A stretch of DNA of 64,000 nt from Neobacillus driksii (GTDB lineage: Bacteria > Bacillota > Bacilli > Bacillales > Cytobacillaceae), in assembly GCF_013409995.1 (NCBI RefSeq), contig NZ_JACCBX010000019.1, positions 54,861 to 118,860 on the forward strand, read 5' to 3'. Positions 16,431 to 25,575 of the stretch are shown here, piece after piece (positions within the stretch are counted from its first letter, which is position 1; each line of letters begins with the position of its first letter). A program made the position numbers and the translations under genes. The notes beneath the pieces were generated by a model. The model was not told the origin of the DNA, made no database searches, and was given only the letters and a program-made list of their open reading frames with translations.

Positions 16431-16856
16431 TAAAAGGTATTATAAATATTTTCGCATTCTTCCCCAGAAGCTGATAAAAACAGTGCCGCTTAGATCGCGC
16501 AACAAACGGTTGATTATACCATGTTTGCGGACAATCACCCTGCGGTCTAAAATACCAAAGGGCAAATTTTGAAGGACAAATTCTTTCACCATTAACGGCT
16601 CTTTGCGCTAAGCGCTTTCAGCCGTCCTAGCTCGTTGATAAAAATAACCTTTAGTTGTAGCTTCAAAAGCATGTGGCTGGTATATCATTTGCGGAACTGT
16701 TCTAATCCTCTTAAAATCTGAGCAGTTTGCACGAATACGATTAATACCAACATTCCCCACCATTAGCATACCTTGCTTGCCTTCCCCTTCGGCTTCTGCC
16801 CTTATGAGTCTTGCTAAGAGATCAATATCCGAAGTACTAGCTTTGACTACTGCCAT
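16430..16856 (-). pseudogene. cwlJ: Spore cortex-lytic enzyme CwlJ, broken by two 1-nt deletions
   Basis: From ATG 16856 (SD GGGAGGTGA) the frame reads MAVVKASTSDIDLLARLIRA and the CwlJ block RAEAEGEGKQGMLMVGNVGINR with the catalytic Glu region, but stops at 16608 after 82 codons. Adding one T at about 16610 restores ALAQRAVNGERI, KFALWYFRPQGDC and WYNQPFVARSKRHCFYQ; adding one base at about 16469 restores the conserved end SGEECENIYNTF and a stop at 16430. The whole would be ~142 aa, the normal length. CwlJ degrades spore cortex during germination. Real decay or sequencing error cannot be told apart here. Confidence 0.88.
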
Positions 16857-16938
16857 CAACTCACCTCCCATGTACGTATACCTATATGGTATTCTGTCGG
16901 GAGTAATGGTTGACTATAGGCCTAACAAAATAGCTGTT

Positions 16939-17931
16939 TTAACTTTTTAATATATCATCAATTCTATTTAGTTCTTCCTCTGAGAACGTAAGATTATTTA
17001 ATGCTGCAACGTTCTCTTCTATTTGACTTACACGGCTTGCCCCAATTAGAGCGGAAGTTACCTTTCCTCCCCTGAGAACCCAGGCCAGAGCCATTTGTGC
17101 TAAATTTTGGCCGCGTTCGACTGCAACCTCGTTCAGCTTTTTCACCCGATTCACCACTTCCTCGGTTACTTGGTCTTTACTTAGGAAACTTACCGGTTTA
17201 GCAGCTCTAGAATCGGTTGGAATGCCGTTTATATATTTATTTGTTAACAAACCTTGAGCTAATGGGCAGAATGCAATGGAGCCAACTCCATTTTCTTGTA
17301 AAACATCCTGCAGTCCGTCTTCGATCCAGCGGTTTAGCATAGAATAGCTTGGCTGATGAATCACTAATGGCGTTCCCAAACGATTCAAGATTTTCACCGC
17401 TTCCTCTGTTTGCTCCGCACTATAGTTCGAAATACCCACGTATAATGCTTTACCTTGGCGGACGACAGAGTCTAATGCCCCCATTGTTTCTTCAAGGGGT
17501 GTATTGGGATCAGGACGGTGAGAATAAAATATATCAACATAATCTAATCCCATTCGTTTTAAGCTTTGATCTAAACTTGAAATCAGATATTTTCTTGAAC
17601 CCCAATCCCCATATGGTCCTGGCCACATGGTATAACCAGCTTTAGAGGAAATAATCATTTCATCCCGGTATGGTGCAAAGTCAGTTTTTAACATTCGGCC
17701 AAACATCTCTTCTGCGGATCCAGGGGGCGGGCCGTAATTGTTTGCAAGGTCAAAGTGAGTAATTCCTAAATCAAATGCTCTTCTTAGCATTGCACGGCCA
17801 TTCTCATATGTATCCACTCCGCCAAAATTATGCCATAAACCTAGTGATATTGCTGGCAATTGTAAGCCAGACAACCCGCTTCTATTGTATTTCATCGTAC
17901 TGTATCGAGAATCAACCGCTTGATACACCAT
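16939..17931 (-). CDS. Aldo/keto reductase (L-glyceraldehyde-3-phosphate reductase / YghZ type)
   Basis: 330 aa. The catalytic tetrad is visible: Asp61 in HFDLANNYG, Tyr66, Lys97 in SSKAGY and His138 in YSHRPD. The block MWPGPYGDWGSRKYL and the ending fit the YghZ/KvBeta-like subgroup of NADPH-dependent reductases. Cytoplasmic detoxification of aldehydes is the likely role. Monocistronic, strong ribosome site AAGGAGGGG. Confidence 0.88.
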   Translation of the reverse strand: MVYQAVDSRYSTMKYNRSGLSGLQLPAISLGLWHNFGGVDTYENGRAMLRRAFDLGITHFDLANNYGPPPGSAEEMFGRMLKTDFAPYRDEMIISSKAGYTMWPGPYGDWGSRKYLISSLDQSLKRMGLDYVDIFYSHRPDPNTPLEETMGALDSVVRQGKALYVGISNYSAEQTEEAVKILNRLGTPLVIHQPSYSMLNRWIEDGLQDVLQENGVGSIAFCPLAQGLLTNKYINGIPTDSRAAKPVSFLSKDQVTEEVVNRVKKLNEVAVERGQNLAQMALAWVLRGGKVTSALIGASRVSQIEENVAALNNLTFSEEELNRIDDILKS

Positions 17932-17991
17932 TTAAACCCCTCCTTTTTTATATCACTTACTATTATAAACTTTACCGTCGCAATAAAAAAT

Positions 17992-18017
17992 CCCCAAGAG
18001 AGGCTTTTCTCTTGAGG
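17992..18017 (-). terminator. Terminator of the ABC-F gene
   Basis: CCCAAGAGA pairs with TCTCTTGAGGG around a short loop, and on the minus strand ATTTTTTATT follows. Confidence 0.8.
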
Positions 18018-18029
18018 GTGGATAATCCA

Positions 18030-19904
18030 TTAAACTACATCATCGAGTTGTTTGTATAATTGTTCTCTTTCTGTTTCTAACCGCTCTAATTCTGTAAATT
18101 GTTTCTGGAGCATTTCAAGATCTAATCCTGTTTCCATCCTCTGCTTCAATAAGTGAATTTGAACTTCTAGCTCCTCAATCTCTTGTTCAATATCCGCTAA
18201 AGTCACAGAAGCCGCTGCCGTTTGGGGCTTTTCAACTTTTTTTAGTAAAGCTTTTTCAGCCCTTATGGGTTGATCCACTTTTACAGCACTCAATTTACTC
18301 TTTGCCCAGTCATAATTTCCATCAAAGAAGTAAACGGTCCCATCCTGAAGCCAATAAACTTTATTAAATAATTTATTGAGAAAATAACGGTCATGCGACA
18401 CAGCTAAAATCGTTCCATTAAATTGTTCAAGGGCTTCTTCTAAAACTTCACACGAATCAATATCAAGGTGGTTCGTCGGTTCATCGAGGATCAAAAGATT
18501 GATGTCCTGATACATAAGCTGTGCCAGGCGCAAGCGCATTCTTTCTCCTCCGCTTAATTGATTAACCTTTCGGAAAACGGCTGATCCGTAGAACAAAAAC
18601 CGAGCTAAAATATGGCGTGCCTCCCCTTCATTAACACTCACTTCTGAACGGAATACATCGATGACACGTTCATCGCCAATGGTATGGAAAACATGCTGCG
18701 ACAAATAGCCGATTTTCACATTGCTGCCAACCTTAACAAATCCTTGGTCACTCTTGCACTCACTAAGAATCATTTTTAACAGCGTTGATTTACCTGTTCC
18801 GTTTTCACCAACGATCGCGGTCCGGTCCTTGTACTGAACAAGCATATTTACTTTTTCAAAAAGTGTACGATTGCCAAAGCTTTTTGAAACATCCTCTAGT
18901 TTAATAACATCCTTCCCGCTGCGGTCATTGGCTTCAAAATCAATCGCCATTTTTTTCACATCAAGCTTTGGCCGATCAAGTTTCTCGATGCGGTCGAGTG
19001 CCCTCTGCATATTGGTAGCTCGTTTATGAAGGGCGGCACTAGGTGGATTGGCACGATTGGCCCAATCACGGAGGCGTTTAATCGCTTCCTTCATTTTTTT
19101 AATCTTCCGCTGCTGCTCCTGATATTCCTGAAACTCCCGTAACAATCGTTCTTCTTTTTCTTTTACAAAGCCGCTGAAGTTCGTATGATACAGTTCAATT
19201 TCCCCATCTTCCATATCAAGTACTTTTGTTACCACTTCATCTAAAAAGTAACGGTCATGAGAAATCAAAATAATCGTACCTGTATACTCCTTAAGGAATG
19301 TACCGAGCCACTCAATTGCCATTAGGTCTAAATGGTTTGTCGGTTCATCCAGTAATAAAAGTTCCGGCTTCTTTAGTAAGCTTAACGCCAAACCAACCTT
19401 TGTCATTTCCCCGCCGCTTAAAAGTGAAAAAGGTTTATCTAAAAGCTCAATAATATTTAAACCATGGGAAACTCGGTCCATTTGTGCGTCCATTTCATAG
19501 CCGCCGTTTAAGATGAAATCATCTTGGAGCTTTCCATAATGATCCATGAGCCTTTGTAAATGGGTAGGAGTCAACTCTTGCCCCATTTCCACTTCTATTT
19601 GTTGTAGTTTTGTTTCTGTCTCGACTAATTGGTCAAATGCAGTCTTTAATACTTCCTTAACGGTCAAGTCCTTATAATCAGGAATTTGGGCAAGGTAGCC
19701 AATTTTCAGCCCCTTTTTCCAATGAATAACGCCGCCGTCTACTGTTTCTTGAATGGCAAGCAGCTTTAATAACGTTGTTTTCCCGCAGCCGTTTCTTCCA
19801 ACTAAACCAACACGATTTCCTTCGTGGACCTCGAATGATAAATCTTCAAAAATAATATTTCCGCCAAATGATTTTGCTATATGATTAACACTACATACGA
19901 TCAT
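18030..19904 (-). CDS. ABC-F ATPase, ribosomal-protection-like
   Basis: 624 aa from ATG 19904 (AAGGAGA upstream). Two ABC cassettes without membrane helices: Walker A GRNGCGKTT (36-44) and GENGTGKST, signatures LSGGEM and LSGGER, Walker B LLLLDEPTNHLD and LLILDEPTNHLD. A basic, helical inter-domain linker (YQEQQRKIKKMKEAIKRLR) would reach into the ribosome, and a C-terminal coiled coil follows. ABC-F proteins act on the ribosome, some displacing antibiotics from the exit tunnel or peptidyl-transferase centre. The long leader with a small reading frame and terminators (19937-20211) suggests drug-responsive expression. The exact subfamily is not decided. Confidence 0.9.
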   Translation of the reverse strand: MIVCSVNHIAKSFGGNIIFEDLSFEVHEGNRVGLVGRNGCGKTTLLKLLAIQETVDGGVIHWKKGLKIGYLAQIPDYKDLTVKEVLKTAFDQLVETETKLQQIEVEMGQELTPTHLQRLMDHYGKLQDDFILNGGYEMDAQMDRVSHGLNIIELLDKPFSLLSGGEMTKVGLALSLLKKPELLLLDEPTNHLDLMAIEWLGTFLKEYTGTIILISHDRYFLDEVVTKVLDMEDGEIELYHTNFSGFVKEKEERLLREFQEYQEQQRKIKKMKEAIKRLRDWANRANPPSAALHKRATNMQRALDRIEKLDRPKLDVKKMAIDFEANDRSGKDVIKLEDVSKSFGNRTLFEKVNMLVQYKDRTAIVGENGTGKSTLLKMILSECKSDQGFVKVGSNVKIGYLSQHVFHTIGDERVIDVFRSEVSVNEGEARHILARFLFYGSAVFRKVNQLSGGERMRLRLAQLMYQDINLLILDEPTNHLDIDSCEVLEEALEQFNGTILAVSHDRYFLNKLFNKVYWLQDGTVYFFDGNYDWAKSKLSAVKVDQPIRAEKALLKKVEKPQTAAASVTLADIEQEIEELEVQIHLLKQRMETGLDLEMLQKQFTELERLETEREQLYKQLDDVV

Positions 19905-19936
19905 GTTCATTCTCCTTTTTTGAACACTCTCTTCAC

Positions 19937-19970
19937 GCAAAAACTGCGGGCATCATAGATACCCGCAGTT
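19937..19970 (-). terminator. Leader terminator T3 of the ABC-F gene
   Basis: AACTGCGGG pairs perfectly with 19962-19970, followed on the minus strand by TTTTTG. It lies 33 nt before the start codon, inside the transcript, so it acts as an attenuator. Confidence 0.8.
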
Positions 19971-19984
19971 CGAAAAATCGGCAT

Positions 19985-20011
19985 GAAAAAAGAGTGCTAA
20001 AAAGGCACCCT
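19985..20011 (-). terminator. Leader terminator T2 of the ABC-F gene
   Basis: AGGGTGC pairs with GCACTCT (one G-U) around CTTTTTA and is followed on the minus strand by six T. Confidence 0.75.
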
Positions 20012-20047
20012 CTTATTACCTATTTTACTTATGGGTAAAGAGATGTG

Positions 20048-20182
20048 TTATCGTTCTATATTCATTTTGTAATTTTGAAAAAAGGGCAGACTACCCCCTT
20101 TAAAAACTACTTCATGAAAAATTGCACGGCACAAATATAGCGCCGCTAGCCACTGCACACGTACAAAAATAGAACGAACCAT
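20048..20182 (-). CDS. Putative leader peptide of the ABC-F gene, 44 codons
   Basis: ATG 20182 follows an excellent ribosome site, GGAGGT, at 8 bp. The frame begins MVRSIFVRVQWLAALYLC and ends at 20048, 143 bp before the ABC-F start. The early SIFV tetrapeptide is the same as in the macrolide-sensing leader ErmCL. The frame runs through terminator T1, so translation would affect whether that hairpin forms. It lies wholly inside the leader RNA and has no domain of its own. Confidence 0.7.
   Translation of the reverse strand: MVRSIFVRVQWLAALYLCRAIFHEVVFKGGSLPFFQNYKMNIER
20078..20101 (-). terminator. Leader terminator T1, inside the leader reading frame
   Basis: AAAGGG pairs with CCCTTT around a 9-base loop, with six T on its 3' side on the minus strand. 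It spans about codons 27-35 of the leader peptide. Confidence 0.6.
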
Positions 20183-20217
20183 CTCTTTACACCTCCGTTT
20201 CAATTCAAGTTAATCCT

Positions 20218-20247
20218 ATTGTAAATTATTTTTATCATTCATTGCAA
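20218..20247 (-). promoter_or_regulatory. Promoter of the ABC-F leader transcript
   Basis: TTGCAA (20242-20247), 18-bp spacer, TACAAT (20218-20223) on the minus strand. Transcription from about 20211 gives a leader of ~307 nt. Confidence 0.6.
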
Positions 20248-20300
20248 GCCTATCTTTTCAGACTAATCAAAAGGTTTTAAATTTTAACCTCCGAGACACC

Positions 20301-20717
20301 CTAATGCAGATACTTTTTTCTGCCACCGAACCGCCGGCGATAGACAAATTTTCGGATATCTTCTTCTGTTATTTTGCCATCATATGCTGCAAACAATAAG
20401 GACTGAAGTTCACGATAATGCTCGATGACAAAAAGGGCAAACTCCTTCCGTTCGCCCATTGCCTGTTTTTTAAATTCCTCATCATTCAAAATTTCTTGAA
20501 TCTGATCCTGATAAAATGCCATGGTATTCTCCCATTTTTTCTTTCGATTCTCTAAAATATCGCGAGCATACTCAGGCAATTTTTCAACTACAAGATCGAT
20601 ATATCCCTGAGACCACATCAGCATTTTATCTTTTTCAGGAAGTTCCATGACCATTTTCATCAGTTCGAGCTCATCTACTTCTCGACTCGTTGCATACCTT
20701 CCGACCTGATTCACCAT
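20301..20717 (-). CDS. Hypothetical protein, 138 aa, last gene of the htrA-prsA unit
   Basis: Soluble, mostly helical, highly charged, ending in a basic stretch (KFVYRRRFGGRKKYLH). ATG 20717 follows AGAGGTGAAG. It starts 20 bp after the stop of the PrsA-like gene and has no promoter of its own that I can see, so it is probably co-transcribed. I do not recognise the family; the context suggests a link to secretion stress, but this is only inference. Confidence 0.65.
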   Translation of the reverse strand: MVNQVGRYATSREVDELELMKMVMELPEKDKMLMWSQGYIDLVVEKLPEYARDILENRKKKWENTMAFYQDQIQEILNDEEFKKQAMGERKEFALFVIEHYRELQSLLFAAYDGKITEEDIRKFVYRRRFGGRKKYLH

Positions 20718-20737
20718 CTTCACCTCTTCATGAACAG

Positions 20738-21631
20738 TTAACTAACTACACTTTCAAGGGAATTTTCAATATCATAATCCTTTTTCTTTTCTTCAAGCCA
20801 TGTGGAATATTCTGTTTCCATCTTTTGTTGAATCAGTGTTTCTTTAATTTCCTTCTTACTATCATCAAAATTTGCTTCCTTCGCTTCTTTTTTCTCTTCA
20901 ACCTTAATAATATGATACCCATAATCGGTCTTTACCGGGTCACTAATTTCATTAACTGGTAATGTAAAGGCTACATCATCAAATTCCGTAACCATGGTAC
21001 CTTTTGCGAAAAAGCCAAGCTCCCCGCCATTTTCCTTTGTACCTTCATCCGTAGAATATTCCTTTGCTAATTCTGCAAAATCAGCTCCATCGGCTAGCTT
21101 TTGCTTAATCTCATTCGCGGTCGCTTCATCTGCTACTAAAATATGGCTCGCTTTCACTTGTTCTGCTTCTCCAAATGAATCCTTATTTTCGTCAAAATAG
21201 GTTTGTAACTCTTCATCCGTAATCTTAATTTGCGGTTCAAGAAGCTTACGAATAGTTAAATAGTTTTTAAGGTCATCTTTAAGCGCGTCAACAGTTGTAT
21301 TATTCGATTCCAACATCTGGTTGAATACTTCCTCACCACCATAAGATTCCTTTAATTTATCCACTTCTTCATTCAGTTCTTTATCTGTAATCGTAACCTT
21401 TTCTTTTTTCGCTTCCGAGGCCACAATTTTATCAGCGATTAATTGTTCAACTGTTGCCGCTCCATATTGTTCGACCATCACATCATACAACTCATCTTTA
21501 TTTATGGCTTTACCATCTACTTTTGCAACAGCTTTATCCTTTGGTAAAGCAAAGCTTAGGAAAACCCCGATTGCAAGAATAAGTACTGCTATGATTAAAA
21601 CGATGTTTTTGTTTTCCTTGATAAAAGTCAT
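20738..21631 (-). CDS. Membrane-anchored parvulin-type peptidyl-prolyl isomerase (PrsA/SurA-like)
   Basis: 297 aa: one N-terminal membrane helix (residues 9-28), a SurA-like N-domain with VDGKAINKDEL, and a parvulin domain (about residues 155-245) with VKASHILV, GELGFFAKGTMV and TDYGYHIIKV. Unlike PrsA there is no lipobox cysteine, so it is held by the helix. It should fold secreted proteins outside the membrane. It follows the HtrA-like gene by 23 bp, pairing a foldase with a quality-control protease. Confidence 0.88.
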   Translation of the reverse strand: MTFIKENKNIVLIIAVLILAIGVFLSFALPKDKAVAKVDGKAINKDELYDVMVEQYGAATVEQLIADKIVASEAKKEKVTITDKELNEEVDKLKESYGGEEVFNQMLESNNTTVDALKDDLKNYLTIRKLLEPQIKITDEELQTYFDENKDSFGEAEQVKASHILVADEATANEIKQKLADGADFAELAKEYSTDEGTKENGGELGFFAKGTMVTEFDDVAFTLPVNEISDPVKTDYGYHIIKVEEKKEAKEANFDDSKKEIKETLIQQKMETEYSTWLEEKKKDYDIENSLESVVS

Positions 21632-21654
21632 TATATATTAAGATCTCCCTTAGA

Positions 21655-23097
21655 TTATTTCGTTAGCTTAACATTTACAGTTGTAAGCTTTCCGTCACGA
21701 TAAACTTCAAATTTAATATCATCGCCATTTTTCACATCAGAATACAAATACTTTCTTAACTCTGAGGAGTTTGCGATTTTTGTACCATTCATTGAAACAA
21801 TGACATCCTGTGCTTCCAAACCACCATTAGCTGCTGCAGAGTTTGGTTCAACTGCAGTAATCATAACTCCCTCCTTCACACTTTCAGGAAGATTCTCCCA
21901 ATACATTTGTGGAACTTCTGATAAATCAGCGAGTCCAACACCGAGATAAGGTCTCACTACTTTTCCACTTTCAATTAATTGATTAACGATTGGAATAAAG
22001 TCGTTACTCGGAATCGCAAACCCTAACCCTTCTACACCGCTATCGGCAATTTTTAAACTGTTGATTCCGATTACTAATCCCTCAGGGTTAATTAACGCAC
22101 CCCCGCTATTTCCGGGATTGATCGCTGCGTCTGTTTGGATGACGTTTGTTTCCCAATTTCCGGCTGAGGTATTTACTGCGATACTCCTATTGACAGCACT
22201 AATGATTCCTGAAGTTACAGTTCTAGCAAAATCAAGTCCTAGTGGATTTCCAATTGCATATACCTGATCGCCTGGTCTTAGTGTGGAGGAATCACCAAAC
22301 TGTGCGGTCGCTTCAACGTATTTACTATCAATTTTAATAACTGCTAAATCGGTTAAAGCATCTGTTCCAACAATTTCTGCACTAACCTTTTCACCGTTGT
22401 ATAGTGATACCTCTAGCTTAGTTGCCCCTTCAACAACGTGGTTGTTCGTGACAATATAGGCAATGTCGTTATTTTTTTGAAAAATAACCCCTGAACCTGT
22501 TCCGCTCTCAACAGTTTGTGAAGAATTATTGCCATAAAGGCCTCGGCTTTGCTGTTGTTGGTAATTAACGATTCCAACAATAGTTTTTGAAAGTTGTTCA
22601 ACCGTATCGGCAATCGATGAAGATGATTTTGCTGATGTTGGCTGAGCTGTTACTGTATTAGCCTTTGTGTTGGTATTTTGCTGAACTGTACCAATCGATT
22701 GACCCTCCACATTTGAAGAGAAGTTCTCCAAATAGTCGGTGTATGGGAGGACGGTTAAGGTTAATACAGATCCGACGACACCAGCTGCCACCATTGAGGC
22801 AAAACCTTTAATCTTTCTTTTTTTCTTTTTTGCACTGTTTTTATATTCAACACGATTAGTAGATTGTTCTGATAGAGATTGTTCTAGCATAGGTTCTTCT
22901 GATTTTTCCACTACAGGTTCCTCAAACCCTTTATTTTCTCGCTCGTTCGCAAAAAACACTGATTCATTTTCTCCTTCTCGATTATGTTGGACGAATGTTT
23001 GACCTTCTGAATTGTTTTCCTGAACGTTTGCGGTTTCGTCCGGTGTAGGGTCGATTGTTTTGTCGGTTTCCCTTTCAAATTCATCTTTGTAGTTCAT
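21655..23097 (-). CDS. htrA: HtrA-type membrane serine protease
   Basis: 480 aa. A long acidic cytoplasmic N-terminus, one membrane helix (about 98-118), then a trypsin-like domain with His220 (TNNHVVEG), Asp250 (TDLAVIKI) and Ser331 (GNSGGAL), and a C-terminal PDZ domain (about 385-475). It degrades or holds misfolded exported proteins at the outer membrane face. B. subtilis has several paralogues and I cannot say which is the closest. Its own promoter region separates it from the two-component genes just upstream, which are likely its regulators. Confidence 0.92.
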   Translation of the reverse strand: MNYKDEFERETDKTIDPTPDETANVQENNSEGQTFVQHNREGENESVFFANERENKGFEEPVVEKSEEPMLEQSLSEQSTNRVEYKNSAKKKKRKIKGFASMVAAGVVGSVLTLTVLPYTDYLENFSSNVEGQSIGTVQQNTNTKANTVTAQPTSAKSSSSIADTVEQLSKTIVGIVNYQQQQSRGLYGNNSSQTVESGTGSGVIFQKNNDIAYIVTNNHVVEGATKLEVSLYNGEKVSAEIVGTDALTDLAVIKIDSKYVEATAQFGDSSTLRPGDQVYAIGNPLGLDFARTVTSGIISAVNRSIAVNTSAGNWETNVIQTDAAINPGNSGGALINPEGLVIGINSLKIADSGVEGLGFAIPSNDFIPIVNQLIESGKVVRPYLGVGLADLSEVPQMYWENLPESVKEGVMITAVEPNSAAANGGLEAQDVIVSMNGTKIANSSELRKYLYSDVKNGDDIKFEVYRDGKLTTVNVKLTK

Positions 23098-23277
23098 AGT
23101 CTTTCTACTCCTTTACACTTGGAATTTGTGTAATTTATTATTGTATCTATACTTTAGCCCACAAATATGAAAAAACTGTTAACAAACTATAACGGGATTT
23201 GGAAATTAGTAAGAAAAAAGTAGTATTTTTTTATTAACGCTGTAGGGCTTGACCAGTCCGAAGGCGAACTAAAAAAA

Positions 23278-23297
23278 CAGCAGGGATATCCCTGCTG
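23278..23297 (-). terminator. Terminator between the sensor kinase and htrA
   Basis: CAGCAGGG and CCCTGCTG form a perfect stem with TTTTTTT on its minus-strand 3' side, so the two-component genes and htrA are separate transcripts. Confidence 0.88.
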
Positions 23298-23298
23298 C

Positions 23299-24723
23299 CT
23301 ACTGTTTGAAGGTAATGGTAAATTTCGTACCTTTTCCTTTTTCACTTTCTACTTCGATTTCTCCGTTATGAAGAAGAACCAGCTGTTTCACGATTGATAG
23401 TCCTAGACCAAATGCACCGTAAGGATTACTTGTTCTCGAGATTTCAGCTTTGTAAAAACGCCGCCAAATTTTTTCGACTTCACTCGGGTCGATGCCAATT
23501 CCAGTATCCTCGACTTCAATAATTGTAGCATTCTGTTCTTTTCGTCCTCGCAGCCAAATCGTACCATCTGAAGTAAATTGGATACTGTTCTTCGTAATAT
23601 TAATTAAAATTTGGACGAGTCGATCATAGTCAGCATTCACAATGATCTCTTCGTCTGCTTCAACTATGATTTCAACGTTTTTCTCGTCTGCCTGCACGGA
23701 TAATTGTTCTTGAATAATTTCTAAAAGTTCTAATAGCTGAATATCTTCCCTAAACAGCTGAATTTGGTTTGAACGGATTTTTTCATAATCGAGGTTTTCA
23801 TTAACCAGACGAATAAGCCGCTTTGCTTCCTGGCTGACTAAGTTGATTCCTCGTTCCTTATCCTCTTCCGGAATCATGTCATTTTTTAAACCCTCAATCA
23901 CTCCGCTAATGGTGGTTAACGGTGTCCGCATTTCATGAGAAACATCGGCCATGAATTGACGTCTGCGATTCTCAAGTGCTGAAATCTCCTCCATCGAATG
24001 GTTCAATTTTTTTACCATATGGTTAAAGTCATTCGCTAATTCACCAATCTCATCAAAATTCGAGGAAGGTACATGAACATGGTAATCTCCAGCAGAAACA
24101 AGTGATGTCGCTTCTCGAAGTTTCTTTATCCGGTTCACATGGATTTTAGACAGCAGCCAGCTGAGTAAAAACGATACCCCTAGTGCAATTAGGATCGTAT
24201 AAATTAAAAATTGATTCACTTGACGAATCATTGCACTTGAACCACTGATAGGTGAGGTTAACAAGATTCCGCCAACAAACCGATCGCGGCTATCTATATA
24301 GGGTAATACAACAAAAGTAACACCGTCTTGATCGAATCGCTTATAATCACTTTGGACGATAATCGTTTGGCCATTTGTAATCTTTTCCCACTCTGACGGT
24401 TTTAACTCAATAGCAGGACCGCCTCTGCCGACAGCATAAAGATGAGCCTCTTGATCAAACATACTAAAACTAATTTTTCTTGAGCGTAAAACATTACTAT
24501 ATTGGTTAATAATTTGATCCATAGCGATAGGATTCCGCTCAATATCGGAAAGGATGTCTTCACCGTAAGAGATTAACTCTTCTGCTTTATTCTCATACAC
24601 CAAATTACCTACATAATGAGCAAACAAAAGACTTAAGACAAGAAAGGCGACAATAATGATACTAATGTGGCTGATAAATTGTTGAGAAAAATATTTAATT
24701 CTTATCTGTTTGAATCGACTCAT
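23299..24723 (-). CDS. Sensor histidine kinase, CssS-like by context
   Basis: 474 aa. Two membrane helices (about 17-37 and 170-190) flank an extracytoplasmic sensor of ~130 aa, then HAMP, the H-box ADVSHEMRTPL with the phospho-acceptor His, N-box ITKNSIQF and G-boxes EDTGIGI and GAFGLGLSIVKQL. The start overlaps the response regulator gene by ~29 bp, so both are made together. With HtrA and PrsA-like genes next door, sensing of misfolded secreted protein, as in CssRS, is the best guess. Confidence 0.85.
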   Translation of the reverse strand: MSRFKQIRIKYFSQQFISHISIIIVAFLVLSLLFAHYVGNLVYENKAEELISYGEDILSDIERNPIAMDQIINQYSNVLRSRKISFSMFDQEAHLYAVGRGGPAIELKPSEWEKITNGQTIIVQSDYKRFDQDGVTFVVLPYIDSRDRFVGGILLTSPISGSSAMIRQVNQFLIYTILIALGVSFLLSWLLSKIHVNRIKKLREATSLVSAGDYHVHVPSSNFDEIGELANDFNHMVKKLNHSMEEISALENRRRQFMADVSHEMRTPLTTISGVIEGLKNDMIPEEDKERGINLVSQEAKRLIRLVNENLDYEKIRSNQIQLFREDIQLLELLEIIQEQLSVQADEKNVEIIVEADEEIIVNADYDRLVQILINITKNSIQFTSDGTIWLRGRKEQNATIIEVEDTGIGIDPSEVEKIWRRFYKAEISRTSNPYGAFGLGLSIVKQLVLLHNGEIEVESEKGKGTKFTITFKQ

Positions 24724-25396
24724 CAAACTTATAACCTACTCCCCATACAGTGTGGAAGAATGGCTGCGTGGTGGTTTCTACTTTTTTCCGCAGGCGCTTG
24801 ATGTGAACATCTACTGTCCGTTCATCACCGTAAAATTGATATCCCCAAACCCTTTCAAGCAGCTGTTCTCGTGAAAAAACTTGCCGCGGGTGTTCCACCA
24901 TATAATATAATAGATCAAACTCTTTCGGTGTAAGGTTTGTTATGGGCACTCCATCGACAAGAACTTCTCTAGTATTTTTACTAATTTTAAAATGTTCTGT
25001 CTGAAGAAAATCATCCATTTGGACAGTTACTTGAGTTTGATATCTGCGTGTTACCGCCTTAATTCTTGCCATGAGAGTAAGCGGGCTAAACGGCTTGGTG
25101 ACATAATCATCGGCACCCATTTCAAGGCCAAGTACTTGGTCTGACTCTGTATCCTTCGCAGTCAGCATTATAATCGGCACCGTATAATGTTCTTCTCTAA
25201 TTTTTCGGCAAATACTTACCCCATCCATACCTGGCAGCATCCAATCCACAATCAATGCATCCCAAGTTCCTGCTTTAAAGGTGTTATACCCTTCCAGGCC
25301 GTCATTAACAAAGGTTCCTTGAATCCCTTCCTTTGCAAAGAACATTTCAATCATCGAGCACACACTAGTGTTATCTTCAATCACGAGTATTTTCAA
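24695..25396 (-). CDS. OmpR-family response regulator, CssR-like by context
   Basis: 233 aa from a TTG start with GGGAGTGA upstream. Receiver domain with acidic pocket IEDN, phospho-acceptor Asp in LIVDWMLPGMDG, and Lys in YVTKPF; then a winged-helix DNA-binding domain ending in ERTVDVHIKRLRKK. First gene of the two-component operon. It probably activates htrA downstream, which is inference from order. Confidence 0.88.
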   Translation of the reverse strand: MKILVIEDNTSVCSMIEMFFAKEGIQGTFVNDGLEGYNTFKAGTWDALIVDWMLPGMDGVSICRKIREEHYTVPIIMLTAKDTESDQVLGLEMGADDYVTKPFSPLTLMARIKAVTRRYQTQVTVQMDDFLQTEHFKISKNTREVLVDGVPITNLTPKEFDLLYYMVEHPRQVFSREQLLERVWGYQFYGDERTVDVHIKRLRKKVETTTQPFFHTVWGVGYKFDESIQTDKN

Positions 25397-25527
25397 AATC
25401 CGTCACTCCCAGCAAAAAACTCTTCTTTTCTTCAGTTTAAACGATTTTTCTCTCATATCAACTATATCGCAAAAACTTCCCGGCTATTTAATACTTTGTT
25501 CATGGTTTGTTAATATACCCATGAAAA

Positions 25528-25553
25528 AGAGGCCTGAACTATACCAGGCCTCT
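25528..25553 (-). terminator. Terminator of the fatty-acid unit
   Basis: AGAGGCCTG pairs perfectly with CAGGCCTCT; on the minus strand a T run follows, after the oxidoreductase stop. Confidence 0.88.
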
Positions 25554-25575
25554 AAACTACATATATGAATATTAT

